A stretch of 41,413 bases of DNA from an uncultured Bacteroidota bacterium (GTDB lineage: Bacteria > Bacteroidota > Bacteroidia > 2-12-FULL-35-15): the NCBI GenBank assembly GCA_903847205.1, contig CAINDA010000033.1:1-41413 (forward strand). Direction: 5' to 3'. Made by a program: the position numbers and the translations under genes. A model generated the notes under the pieces. That model was not told the DNA's origin. It saw nothing but the letters and a program-made list of their open reading frames with translations, and did no database searches. Positions 9,845-17,964 of the stretch are shown here, piece after piece. Position 1 is the stretch's first letter. Each line of letters opens with the position of its first letter.

Positions 9845-10899
9845 ATATATTATATGGAGTACCCGGAGAAGGCATGGGCCATGCTACCCGAAGCAAAGTA
9901 GTAATTGATTTTCTTCTGAAGGAAGGACATAATGTACATGCAGTATCATGCGACAGGGCTTACCAGTTCTTAGTTAAATCATATCCCGGCAGGGTGCATG
10001 AAATAAAAGGTTTTCACTTCGCCTATAAAGATTCAGAGATCTCTAAAATGAGAACTTTTCTTCTGAATTTTAAAACAGCACCCAAAAACCTCTTGTTTAA
10101 TTTTGCAGAATATTTGAAACTAAAAATGGATTTTCATCCTGATTTAGTGATAACAGATTTCGAATCGTTTGCATATTATTTTGCAAAGCTGCACCGCATC
10201 CCAATCATCAGCATTGATAATATGCAGGTGATGGACCGCTGCAAGCTCGACATCAAAATTTCTAAAGAAGAAAAAGGAAACTTCAGAATGGCTAAAGCTA
10301 TTGTAAAAGCTAAGGTTCCCGGCTGCGATCATTATCTTATATCCAGCTTTTTTAATGCAGCAATCCGTAAAAAAAACACAAGCATTGTTCCTCTCATTGT
10401 GAGGGACGGCATTTTAAATGCAAAACCAAGCCGTCAAAACCATATCCTTGTTTACCAAACCACCAGCACCTTTGCGGAGATAAATAAAATATTTCAGCAG
10501 CTGCCTGATATAACGTTTTATGTTTACGGCTTTAACAAAGATGAACTTTGCGGAAATGTGATTTTTAAATCCTTCAGTGAAGAAAATTTTGTGAATGACC
10601 TTGCCGGAGCATCCGCTGTGATAGCCAACGGAGGCTATTCGTTTATCAGCGAAGCCATTTATTTAAAAAAGCCTATCTATTCATTCCCTATCAAAAATCA
10701 ATTTGAGCAGTTAATGAATGCTTCTTACATTGATAAAATGGGTTATGGTAAATATTCCGAAGAGCTGGATATAAACAGCTTAAAGGACTTTTTAAAACAT
10801 CTTGATACGTTCAAAGAAAATTTATCGAAGTACAAGCAGGATGGAAATAAGGAATTGTTTGAAGTTTTAAAAGAGAAAATTAAGGAAGTGTGTTCCTGA
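9841..10899 (+). CDS. MJ1255-type glycosyltransferase (GT-B fold)
   Basis: This 352-residue protein starts MNILYGVPGEGMGHATRS, the hallmark N terminus of the MJ1255/VC2487 family of UDP-glycosyltransferase-like proteins (GT28/MurG-like GT-B fold). The glycine-rich GEGMGHATR loop corresponds to the nucleotide/acceptor loop of MurG-type enzymes. In the C-terminal half, ASAVIANGGYSFISEAIYLKKPIYSFPI (about 259-286) matches the donor-binding GG-x-x-x-x-x-E signature. It is probably a peripheral inner-membrane enzyme that adds a sugar to a lipid or surface glycan precursor. Donor and acceptor are unknown. It overlaps the PAP2 phosphatase gene by 4 bp, so translation is probably coupled and the two may act on one lipid-linked substrate. 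The gene ends 4 bp before the convergent YwbE gene. Confidence 0.82.
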   Translation: MNILYGVPGEGMGHATRSKVVIDFLLKEGHNVHAVSCDRAYQFLVKSYPGRVHEIKGFHFAYKDSEISKMRTFLLNFKTAPKNLLFNFAEYLKLKMDFHPDLVITDFESFAYYFAKLHRIPIISIDNMQVMDRCKLDIKISKEEKGNFRMAKAIVKAKVPGCDHYLISSFFNAAIRKKNTSIVPLIVRDGILNAKPSRQNHILVYQTTSTFAEINKIFQQLPDITFYVYGFNKDELCGNVIFKSFSEENFVNDLAGASAVIANGGYSFISEAIYLKKPIYSFPIKNQFEQLMNASYIDKMGYGKYSEELDINSLKDFLKHLDTFKENLSKYKQDGNKELFEVLKEKIKEVCS

Positions 10900-10903
10900 A
10901 AAA

Positions 10904-11122
10904 TTATGGATTGATAATTTCCTGAACCCGGCCAACCTGGCGGGTATCAAGTGTTACTTTTATTCCTCGCGAATGAAAGGGCGCGCTGGTGAGTATCCAC
11001 TGCACCTTTCCCCGTGTACGTTTGCCGGTACGCTGATCTTTTTTTAATACTATATCCACTTCCATTCCAAGTTTAATATTTACTCTGAACATGTTTGGAG
11101 TGTGGGGTGTGTTTAGATTCAT
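10904..11122 (-). CDS. YwbE family protein
   Basis: This is a short cytoplasmic protein of 72 residues. The core GMEVDIVLKKDQRTGKRTRGKVQWILT followed by HSRGIKVTLDTRQVGRVQEI is the YwbE (DUF2196) signature and spans almost the whole protein, so the small ORF is real. Function is not established; the fold is a small basic beta-barrel-like domain. The first Met is used here; a second Met at residue 11 (MFRVNIKLG) would also preserve the domain. It is convergent with the glycosyltransferase (4-bp gap) and divergent from the C10 protease. Confidence 0.85.
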   Translation of the reverse strand: MNLNTPHTPNMFRVNIKLGMEVDIVLKKDQRTGKRTRGKVQWILTSAPFHSRGIKVTLDTRQVGRVQEIINP

Positions 11123-11172
11123 CGGGTGTTGATAAACAATTAAAAAACGAATTTACGAAATTGCGCTTTTAA

Positions 11173-11202
11173 TTGATGATTTAATTTATCCTGTTATCTT
11201 TG
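11173..11202 (+). promoter_or_regulatory. Bacteroidota-type promoter for the C10 protease gene
   Basis: TTG at 11173-11175 and TATCTTTG at 11195-11202 match the Bacteroidota -33 (TTG) and -7 (TAnnTTTG) elements with a 19-base spacer. Transcription would start a few bases downstream, giving a leader of roughly 50 bases before the ATG at 11260. The box overlaps an upstream in-frame TTG at 11200, which argues against that codon as the start. Confidence 0.72.
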
Positions 11203-11259
11203 CTCGAATCAAAAACAATTACTCTATTTCGCTTAAACCAATCAAAAAAACAGAAACAA

Positions 11260-13860
11260 ATGAAAAAAATTTACTTGTTAATCCTTCTCGCTCTGGCACA
11301 TTTAGGTATAGCTAATAATGTATCACCTGAAAAAGCAAAAACTGTAGGTTTAAATTTTTTGCAGGCAGCTCAAAGCAGTTCAGTAAATAGAAATATAATT
11401 GCGGATGTTAATCTTCTCCTTACAGAAAATGTAAACACAGGCAGCGGCCTCGAAGCTGCTTATTATATTTTCGCCGGAGATAACAATAAAGGTTTTGTAA
11501 TTGTTTCGGGCGACGATGCAGTAAAGCCTATTTTAGGCTACAGCACTGAGAGCTCTGTCAATATAAATAATTTGCCTCCTGCATTCAGAAAATGGATGGA
11601 GAATAACAAAAAACAAATTGTTTATGCGAAAACACACAGCACTTCTGCAACGCCTGAAATAACAACAATGTGGGATAATTATTTTACAAATACATTCGTT
11701 TCCGATAACTCAAGAAGCAGCAATTCAGTAAATCCATTATGTACCACAACATGGGATCAGCAGCCATATTATAATGAAGGATGTCCTTATGATGCAGCTA
11801 ATACCACCAATCAGCATGCAGTTACGGGCTGTCCGGCAACAGCAATGGCGCAGATAATGAAATTTTGGAATTATCCTGCACAAGGCTCCGGCATTCATTC
11901 TTACAATCATGCAACGTATGGTACCCTGTCGGCAAATTACGGAGCTACAACTTATAATTGGGCTTCAATGCCGAATAATATTTCTTCATCTAATGCCGAT
12001 ATTGCTCAATTGATGTTTCAATGCGGTGTAAGCGTTGAAATGAATTACGGACCTAATGAAAGCTCCGGCTGGGTAATTACTTCAGATAATGCCGTTTCCT
12101 GCCAAAATGCTTACACAACTTATTTTGGATATGATCCTGCTACCATTCAAGGACTAAAACGCAGTGATTATGCCGACCCTGCATGGCTCACTCTTTTGAC
12201 AACAGAACTTAATGCCGGAAGGCCTATACAATACGCTGGTTTTGGCAGTGGCGGCGGGCATACCTTTGTCTGCGATGGTTACGATGCCAATACTAATTTT
12301 CACATGAACTGGGGCTGGTCGGGTTATTACGATGGATACTTTGCTATTGATGCTTTAAATCCGGGCGGAACAGGAACTGGCGGCGGAACAGGAGGATTCA
12401 ACAGCGGGCAGGAAGCGCTGATAGGTATTAAACCCATTACCGGCGGCGGTACAAATACAGGAAGTATTCAAATGTATTCGGCCATAACAATTACTCCGAA
12501 CCCGATTAATTTCGCTCAGGCATTTACTGTAAATGCAGATGTGCGCAATGCAGGAAGCACAAGTTTCAGCGGTGATTACTGCGCTGCATTATTTAATTCC
12601 GCAGGTGATTTTATTAATTATATTCAAACACTTACAACAGGCAGCAACCCGCTTGCTCCCACTTATCACTATACCGGAGGGCTTACATTTTCAAGTGCTG
12701 GTATGCTCACCGTTCCCGGAAGTTATATTGTGGGTATATATTACCGCCCGACCGGCGGCAACTGGTATTTAGCTGGAGCTAACGGATATATCAACCCGGT
12801 TAATATTAACATTGCAGGACCTGCAAATGTTATTAAATTAAATTCAAACATAGTCCCTACGCCTGCTGCATTTGTGCAGGGACAGGCCGCATCAGTAAAT
12901 GTTAATATTATAAACAGCGGCAGCACAACGTTTCTTGGAAATTATGCTGCTGCTTTATATGATTTAGACAGCGGCAACCTGGTGCAGACAATCGGCATCC
13001 TTAATGAAACTAACGGTTTGCAGGCTGGCTACACTTACAATTCACCATATCTAACATTTAATTCCGCAGCAATTACTGCAGCACCCGGATCTTATATTTT
13101 AGCCATACTTGAACAGCCAACCTCTGGTACCTGGACGTTATGCGGCGGGGATTTATTTACAAACCCTGTAAATATTACTGTTGCAGCTCCTGCCGTACTG
13201 CCTGATATTTTTGAACCGGACAATACTGAATTAACGCCGCATACGCTGCCGCTGACCTTTTCGGGAAACACAGCTGTGAAAAATACTTCAGGTTCTAATA
13301 TCCATATTGGAAGTGATGTTGATTTTTATAAAATCAATTTACCTGCCGGTTATACATATCAAATAACAGCAAGAGCGCAGGACGTTTACAGCAGTAATGA
13401 TGGGAATACATACACTGTTGATGTTTTATTTTCATATAATACCGGCTCTTCATGGTCAACAGCTTATGATGATGTTCTCCCGGGTACAATAAACGTTTCA
13501 GGCGGTACAAGTGTTATCTTTCAAGTCGCACCTTATTTCCCAGGTTCTTTGGGTACGTACCGTTTAGATTTATCAGTTGTAAGGGCTGCAGTTACCGGAA
13601 TTCAGGAATCAGCATCTAATAACAGCGCAGTTGTTTTTTATCCTAACCCTGCAGATAAAACAATCACTTTTAAATTAAATCAGAGCAGTGATAAAATAAT
13701 TAAAATTGATATTTACGATGCTCTAGGGGCTTTAGTAAAAAGCCAGCCTGATTATGAAAATAATTTAATTGACATTTCAAATTTCCCTGCAGGTATTTAT
13801 TTTACAGTTGTTTCAACAGATAAAGAAATTTTAAAATCGAAATTCAATGTGGTTAAATAA
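11260..13860 (+). CDS. C10 family (streptopain-like) cysteine protease with Spi propeptide and T9SS type A sorting domain
   Basis: This is a secreted endopeptidase of 866 residues from the ATG at 11260. An upstream TTG at 11200 is rejected because it lies in the promoter box. The signal peptide MKKIYLLILLALAHLGIA is followed by a Spi-type inhibitory propeptide (about 20-130, with GFVIVSGDDAVKPILGYS). The C10 catalytic domain has nucleophile Cys191 in TGCPATAMAQIMKFW, His334 in GGGHTFVCDGYD, and the downstream NFHMNWGWSGYYDGYF strand. Then come a Gly-rich linker, two related beta-sandwich modules of CARDB-like appearance (about 405-640), and a further beta domain (about 650-770). The C terminus VVFYPNPADKTITF...FPAGIYFTVV...KFNVVK is a T9SS type A sorting domain. 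Relatives include streptopain and prevotellal interpain; the enzyme is probably activated by propeptide removal outside the cell. Its end overlaps the next lipoprotein gene by 14 bp. Confidence 0.93.
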   Translation: MKKIYLLILLALAHLGIANNVSPEKAKTVGLNFLQAAQSSSVNRNIIADVNLLLTENVNTGSGLEAAYYIFAGDNNKGFVIVSGDDAVKPILGYSTESSVNINNLPPAFRKWMENNKKQIVYAKTHSTSATPEITTMWDNYFTNTFVSDNSRSSNSVNPLCTTTWDQQPYYNEGCPYDAANTTNQHAVTGCPATAMAQIMKFWNYPAQGSGIHSYNHATYGTLSANYGATTYNWASMPNNISSSNADIAQLMFQCGVSVEMNYGPNESSGWVITSDNAVSCQNAYTTYFGYDPATIQGLKRSDYADPAWLTLLTTELNAGRPIQYAGFGSGGGHTFVCDGYDANTNFHMNWGWSGYYDGYFAIDALNPGGTGTGGGTGGFNSGQEALIGIKPITGGGTNTGSIQMYSAITITPNPINFAQAFTVNADVRNAGSTSFSGDYCAALFNSAGDFINYIQTLTTGSNPLAPTYHYTGGLTFSSAGMLTVPGSYIVGIYYRPTGGNWYLAGANGYINPVNINIAGPANVIKLNSNIVPTPAAFVQGQAASVNVNIINSGSTTFLGNYAAALYDLDSGNLVQTIGILNETNGLQAGYTYNSPYLTFNSAAITAAPGSYILAILEQPTSGTWTLCGGDLFTNPVNITVAAPAVLPDIFEPDNTELTPHTLPLTFSGNTAVKNTSGSNIHIGSDVDFYKINLPAGYTYQITARAQDVYSSNDGNTYTVDVLFSYNTGSSWSTAYDDVLPGTINVSGGTSVIFQVAPYFPGSLGTYRLDLSVVRAAVTGIQESASNNSAVVFYPNPADKTITFKLNQSSDKIIKIDIYDALGALVKSQPDYENNLIDISNFPAGIYFTVVSTDKEILKSKFNVVK

Positions 13861-14395
13861 GTTATCAGTAGTTTTATTCGTCATGCTTTCAGCAGCATGT
13901 TCCTCTTCTCACAAAACAGGTGCAGCGCCGGCTGTACCTGCAGTTACTGAAGTCAGCAAAAGCGATAAACAGGAAACGCCGGCTAAGGTAAACTATACAG
14001 GACCGCCGGCCATTATTTATAAAACAACAAATGATTATAAAAAAAATGTACCTGTTGTTTTATCTGACGATAAAATGAAAGTAGTTTCTTATCCGGCACC
14101 ATCCGATGTTTTTCGTAATGGTGTTCTTGCTTATCCTTCGGAATTAATAAGCGGCTATTTACTTGATAACAGGGGTATTTCATTAAATACTGCCTTTACA
14201 AAATATACCTATGAAGAATATTCGAAATTGAAGGAAGCACCGGATTTAACAGCTCTTTACAATTCAGTTATAGACAAAAATCCATTTACCGAAATGTATA
14301 ACTGCGGTAACAGATACCGTTTTAAAAATGAGGTTTCCGAATTAAATGAAATTATAAAAAACAATAGTTTGTCCTCACTCAAAAAATTAAAATAG
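13847..14395 (+). CDS. Uncharacterised lipoprotein
   Basis: This 182-residue protein has a type II signal peptide: hydrophobic KLSVVLFVMLSAAC with lipobox LSAAC and Cys18, followed by Ser-rich SSS and a Pro/Ala/Lys linker. It therefore probably sits in the outer or inner membrane facing the periplasm. The folded part (about 60-182) has no motif I recognise. A stretch reading LAYPSELISGYLLDNRGI is followed by a helical C terminus. The start codon lies inside the last codons of the C10 protease gene (14-bp overlap, different frame), so it is almost certainly cotranscribed and translationally coupled. It could be an accessory or protective factor for the protease, but that is inference from position only. 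Confidence 0.72.
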   Translation: MWLNKLSVVLFVMLSAACSSSHKTGAAPAVPAVTEVSKSDKQETPAKVNYTGPPAIIYKTTNDYKKNVPVVLSDDKMKVVSYPAPSDVFRNGVLAYPSELISGYLLDNRGISLNTAFTKYTYEEYSKLKEAPDLTALYNSVIDKNPFTEMYNCGNRYRFKNEVSELNEIIKNNSLSSLKKLK

Positions 14396-14437
14396 TATTG
14401 CAGTATTGGTCCCAAGAGCAAAGCTTTCCGAAATCAC

Positions 14438-14462
14438 AAACTTTGAACTTTAAACTTTGAAC
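14438..14462. repeat. 7-bp AACTTTN satellite (3 units)
   Basis: AACTTTG, AACTTTA and AACTTTG follow each other at exact 7-bp spacing (14439-14459). They lie between the convergent lipoprotein and deaminase genes. The same sequence type recurs at 38137-38184, 38852-38879, 40067-40124 and 40150-40228. Confidence 0.6.
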
Positions 14463-14472
14463 TAAAACCAAA

Positions 14473-14907
14473 TTACAATTCACCGATATCTTCATTCCAC
14501 AGCTTAGGATTTTCTGAAATAAATTTCTCCATCATATTTTTACACTCATCCAGATTCAGGTCTATAACCTCTACCCCGTGAGCCTGCATAAATTCTTTAG
14601 CACCAGAAAATGTTTTTGACTCCCCGGCATATACTTTTTTAATACCGAACTGCACAACTGCACCTGCGCATAAATAGCAGGGCATAAGTGTTGAATACAA
14701 AACAGCCCCTTTGTAACTGCCTACCCGTCCAGCATTTCGGAGACAGTCGATTTCAGCATGTGTAACCGGGTCATTATCCTGAACGCGTTTATTATGGCCG
14801 CGCCCCACAATTTTACCATCCTTTACCAATACACTTCCTATCGGAATACCCTTTTCACTTTGACCAATCTGAGCTTCGTCAATAGCGGCCTTCATAAATT
14901 CATCCAT
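14473..14907 (-). CDS. Cytosine deaminase-like nucleobase deaminase (fungal FCY1 type)
   Basis: This is a zinc-dependent cytidine-deaminase-fold enzyme predicted to hydrolyse cytosine, or a related base, to uracil plus ammonia (pyrimidine salvage, cytoplasm). Zinc and catalytic residues are visible as THAEID (His and proton-shuttling Glu) and PCYLC (two Cys). Resemblance to yeast cytosine deaminase runs over the whole length: GIPIGSVLV, RGHNKRVQ (substrate Asn), the AGRVGSYKGAVLYSTLMPCYLC block, and above all the C-terminal W-x-E-D-I-G-E, which supplies the substrate-contacting Trp and Asp in the yeast enzyme. Guanine deaminases and tRNA adenosine deaminases lack this ending. The start chosen is MDEFMKAA (144 residues), which matches family length; an ATG seven codons upstream (14928) is also possible. 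Substrate assignment is strong inference, not proof. Confidence 0.85.
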   Translation of the reverse strand: MDEFMKAAIDEAQIGQSEKGIPIGSVLVKDGKIVGRGHNKRVQDNDPVTHAEIDCLRNAGRVGSYKGAVLYSTLMPCYLCAGAVVQFGIKKVYAGESKTFSGAKEFMQAHGVEVIDLNLDECKNMMEKFISENPKLWNEDIGEL

Positions 14908-14928
14908 GATATATTTTGTTTTAAACAT

Positions 14929-15246
14929 TATTAGATCGTCTCGAAAATCAAATATATAAATTAAAAAACTCTGGTCTGTATTTATTAAAAAATATTAATA
15001 TTACCGATGAAATTAGATTTTAAATTAATAGTTTAAAATTGGTTACTGCATATTAATATCAGCTGTTTCAGAATTTGAACTCCATTTGTTTGGCTGGAAA
15101 AAGATTTTCAATTTTTAAGGGTTTTCAACATTTAGTTGTTTGGAATTTTTATAGAATAGTTTTTCCGTTTATAAAATTTATATATTTTTACTCAGCAGAT
15201 AAAACAGCATTTTACAATTAATAAATTAATACTAAAATAAAAAAAT
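14929..15246. other. Divergent intergenic region
   Basis: This 318-bp, very AT-rich spacer separates the divergent deaminase and 295-residue membrane protein genes. Apart from the candidate minus-strand -7 box at 14949-14956, I see no repeat, hairpin or small ORF in it. The plus-strand promoter is not obvious: TATATTTTTAC near 15181 is only a partial match. Confidence 0.5.
14949..14956 (-). promoter_or_regulatory. Candidate -7 box for the deaminase gene
   Basis: Read on the minus strand this is TATATTTG, a perfect TAnnTTTG. It lies 20 bases before the outer ATG (14928) and about 40 before the inner one (14907). No clear TTG -33 element is found at the usual distance, and the region is AT-rich, so the call is tentative. 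Confidence 0.38.
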
Positions 15247-16134
15247 ATGATAGGAGCACTAATTACAATTCTGGGTGGCATATTAGCTGCGGCAGGCTTT
15301 TTTATTGCAAGAAAGCCGAATGCTAAAGAACTTATTGATAAAATAACACCTTATCAGGGATGGATAGGAGTGATTCTTTTTGTCTGGGGTGTATGGCAGA
15401 CAATAAGCGTAATACTTATGCTTGGATGGATTCATTCAAACCTTATATTCTGGCTCATTTGGGTTGCTATGGCTTTATCTAATTTGTTTGTTGGTTTCAT
15501 ATTAGGTTTCGGGCTTATAAGTAAATATGCTCTTAGCAAAAATGAGGAAGCGATGGCAAAGGGGCAGGAAATCAGGGGTAAATTGTTAAAATATCAGATA
15601 CCGCTTGGTTTTATTTCTATTGCAGTCGGCTTACTGTTTCTGTTTTGGTCACTGGGCTTGTTTTATTTTGGTTACGCCGGTTTCGGTTTAATTATAATAG
15701 CATATATTATTCTTGTATTAGTGGCAGGCAAGCCTAAAACTGCTGAAGGAGATACGGCTGCTACTGCTGAGGCAGCAGCAGCGCCTGCAGCTCAGAAACA
15801 AAGCCCGGCCGCTAATACAACTGCAGCAGTTGTGAAAGGCGGAGTTGTTTATGATACAAAAATCAGCAATGTTGCTGTTACACAAATCGGCGCAGCCTAC
15901 AAAGTAACGCTTACAATAACTGCCAGAAAATTTGTCGGCGATGCAAAAACCGGGAAAGAAAAAGAAGAAATGATAAATGATGAAATTCAAATCGGAATGC
16001 TGAAAGGCGGAAAAGAAATTTATTTAAAAAGCTACAAATTCACTAAAACAACTACTTCACTGGCCCTTTCAACTGATCAAAAACCTGATAAAATCGGAAT
16101 TGACCCTTACAATAAACTTCCGGAGAGAGGATAA
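15247..16134 (+). CDS. Uncharacterised four-helix membrane protein with M1-peptidase-like C-terminal tail
   Basis: This 295-residue protein is not recognised as a named family. Hydrophobic segments lie at about 2-21 (IGALITILGGILAAAGFFIA), 37-58, 65-95 and, as a long pair, 117-160. A Thr/Ala/Pro-rich linker follows (about 165-195). The soluble C terminus (about 198-295) reads as a beta-sandwich and ends in DKIGIDPYNKLPERG. This D-K-x-x-x-D-P-Y-N-K-L-x-x-R pattern resembles the tail of M1-type aminopeptidase/ABC-2 fusion proteins, without any peptidase domain present here. Its neighbour 108 bp downstream is another membrane protein on the same strand, so the two may form one unit. Topology is predicted from hydrophobicity only. 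Confidence 0.68.
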   Translation: MIGALITILGGILAAAGFFIARKPNAKELIDKITPYQGWIGVILFVWGVWQTISVILMLGWIHSNLIFWLIWVAMALSNLFVGFILGFGLISKYALSKNEEAMAKGQEIRGKLLKYQIPLGFISIAVGLLFLFWSLGLFYFGYAGFGLIIIAYIILVLVAGKPKTAEGDTAATAEAAAAPAAQKQSPAANTTAAVVKGGVVYDTKISNVAVTQIGAAYKVTLTITARKFVGDAKTGKEKEEMINDEIQIGMLKGGKEIYLKSYKFTKTTTSLALSTDQKPDKIGIDPYNKLPERG

Positions 16135-16189
16135 TTTGAAAATGATGTTAATTAACAATTTGAAAACATGCTGATTTATAATTTGAAAA
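16133..16189 (+). repeat. Three AATTTGAAAA boxes at 23-24-bp spacing
   Basis: The decamer AATTTGAAAA occurs at 16133, 16157 and 16180 in the 108-bp gap between the two membrane-protein genes. It may be an intergenic satellite or a spaced protein-binding site; nothing else identifies it. Confidence 0.5.
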
Positions 16190-16242
16190 TGAATGTATTT
16201 AATTATTTAATTATCAAATTAACAAATCAATAAATTATTTCA

Positions 16243-17907
16243 ATGGCAGTTCAAACCTATTCACCAAGTAAAACGGTAACATTAAACGAAGATAAAGCGG
16301 ACACAGCTGAAAAATTATCAGCTGCCCCGCCGGTGAAAGAAGATACAAAAACTGCTGCAAACAACAATTATCCCTCTCATAAATCCATAACTTTATCTGC
16401 TGAAAAAAGTATTGCTCCAGCTTCATCAAATGAGGTTTCCATTAACAATAATCCTCCAGTTAAAACTGATGATGCACCTGCTTCAAAAACTGTTTCAACG
16501 ATTGAGGAAAAACCAAAAACAGAGAATCCTGAAACACAAAATAAAACAGTTGTATCTCCTTCTATTGACAATTCTTCTAATACAAATTATCCAGCACGTA
16601 AAACAATAAATTTAGGTAATGATACTCCATCTGTAACCACTGAAGAAAAACCTAAAATAGAAAGTGCGGCTCCATCTGAAAAAACAGCGGTTTCACCTTT
16701 GAATAGTGCTGCCGGTAATACTTATCTTTCTCATAAATCAGTAAGCCTTGATGATAAAGGGACTGCAGAGACTGCTGCATTAAACACAAACACAGAAAAT
16801 AAGAGTACAGTTGTAAGAGAGAATGAAACAACTCCTCCTCCGGTAAAAACCACGGTAAATCCTGCAGATACAGATTCGAAACAAATTCCGGTTAATGCTT
16901 ATCCTAATCATAAATCTGTTTCTTTTGCAAACGAAGACAAAGCATTAACAACGCCTGCAGCAAATGAGAATCAGCCTGAAGTTAAAAAGCAGGAACCTGT
17001 TACAGCTGATAAAAACGAGGCATACTATCCTCCGATTAAAACCGCTGAAATTACGAATGAAGAAAAAGTTATTGCTGATGAAACAGTAAAAGAAAAAGAA
17101 GCAGTATCGCCTGAAATAAAACCGCTTCAGGAATCCTCTCAAAAAACTTCTGAACTGCCTAATGGCATTTATCTAAGCCATAAAACTTTCTCTTTTGTTA
17201 AAGAAGAAATTAAAGTTACTGCAGTAAATGAAACAGCAGCACCGGTTAAAACTGCTGCTGCTGCTGTTAAACAAGAAGCGGCTTCTGTTGTAAAAACAGA
17301 AACTGCCGCTGCAAAAAATATACAGCAGACAGTGCCGGCTGCGCCTGTTAAACAAAAGAAACCTGTGCTTTGGATTATACTCACAGCATTTTTCTTCCTT
17401 ACTACCGTTGCTGCTGCATTCTTTGTTTATAAACAGCATCATGATTTAAGTGAAGAAGTAACACAGTTGAAACAGAGCAAAGAAGATTTAAATGATGAGC
17501 TGAAAAAATTCAAAAAAGATATTTTTATTGACGATCTTATTACCCGAGGTGTTAAATTTAATCCTAAAAGTGATGTAACTGTTGTTGCTTCTGCTGCTGA
17601 ATCAGAAGGACTGCGGGTTTGTTTTTCAGTGACTGGCAACTTAAATGCGAAAAAAGGTAAGAAGGCTGTTTACCTTAGATTGATTGCACCTGACGGCAAA
17701 ATATTAACGAATGGAAAAGAAGAAATGCTTGAATATAAAGGAAATAAAATTCCTTATTCATTTAAAGAAAATATAGATTTCAAGAACCAGGAATTGATGC
17801 TTTGCTTTGATTTCAAGCCTTCCGCAAAACTTGTTAAGGGAGAATACAAAGCAGAAATATACAACGAAGGAGTAATGGATGGAACCGCCGCATTTGAATT
17901 AAAGTAA
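16243..17907 (+). CDS. Single-pass membrane protein with seven-motif disordered arm (uncharacterised)
   Basis: This 554-residue protein has no signal peptide. Residues 1-370 are low-complexity (Lys, Glu, Thr, Pro, Ala) and probably disordered. They carry seven copies of a short motif, roughly Y-(P/S/L)-x-(H/S/R/I)-K-(S/T)-h-x-(L/F/I), at Tyr 6, 43, 116, 161, 220, 262 and 310; examples are YPSHKSITL, YPARKTINL and YPNHKSVSF. A single membrane span follows (about 375-396, PVLWIILTAFFFLTTVAAAFFVY), then a coiled coil (about 400-425, LSEEVTQLKQSKEDLNDELKKFKKD), then a compact beta-rich C-terminal domain (about 430-554) containing VYLRLIAPDGKIL. By the positive-inside rule the arm is probably cytoplasmic and the C-terminal domain periplasmic. 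The Tyr motifs look like repeated docking sites. No family name is claimed. Confidence 0.72.
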   Translation: MAVQTYSPSKTVTLNEDKADTAEKLSAAPPVKEDTKTAANNNYPSHKSITLSAEKSIAPASSNEVSINNNPPVKTDDAPASKTVSTIEEKPKTENPETQNKTVVSPSIDNSSNTNYPARKTINLGNDTPSVTTEEKPKIESAAPSEKTAVSPLNSAAGNTYLSHKSVSLDDKGTAETAALNTNTENKSTVVRENETTPPPVKTTVNPADTDSKQIPVNAYPNHKSVSFANEDKALTTPAANENQPEVKKQEPVTADKNEAYYPPIKTAEITNEEKVIADETVKEKEAVSPEIKPLQESSQKTSELPNGIYLSHKTFSFVKEEIKVTAVNETAAPVKTAAAAVKQEAASVVKTETAAAKNIQQTVPAAPVKQKKPVLWIILTAFFFLTTVAAAFFVYKQHHDLSEEVTQLKQSKEDLNDELKKFKKDIFIDDLITRGVKFNPKSDVTVVASAAESEGLRVCFSVTGNLNAKKGKKAVYLRLIAPDGKILTNGKEEMLEYKGNKIPYSFKENIDFKNQELMLCFDFKPSAKLVKGEYKAEIYNEGVMDGTAAFELK

Positions 17908-17964
17908 TAGGATCTTTATAATTAGTATATCAATGTCGTTTAGATAAGAAGCCATCGCATATAT

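Noticed and set aside
11200-11259. N-terminal extension of the C10 protease from TTG at 11200
   Set aside because: The TTG is part of the TATCTTTG promoter box, and the extension would place 20 polar residues before a perfect signal peptide.
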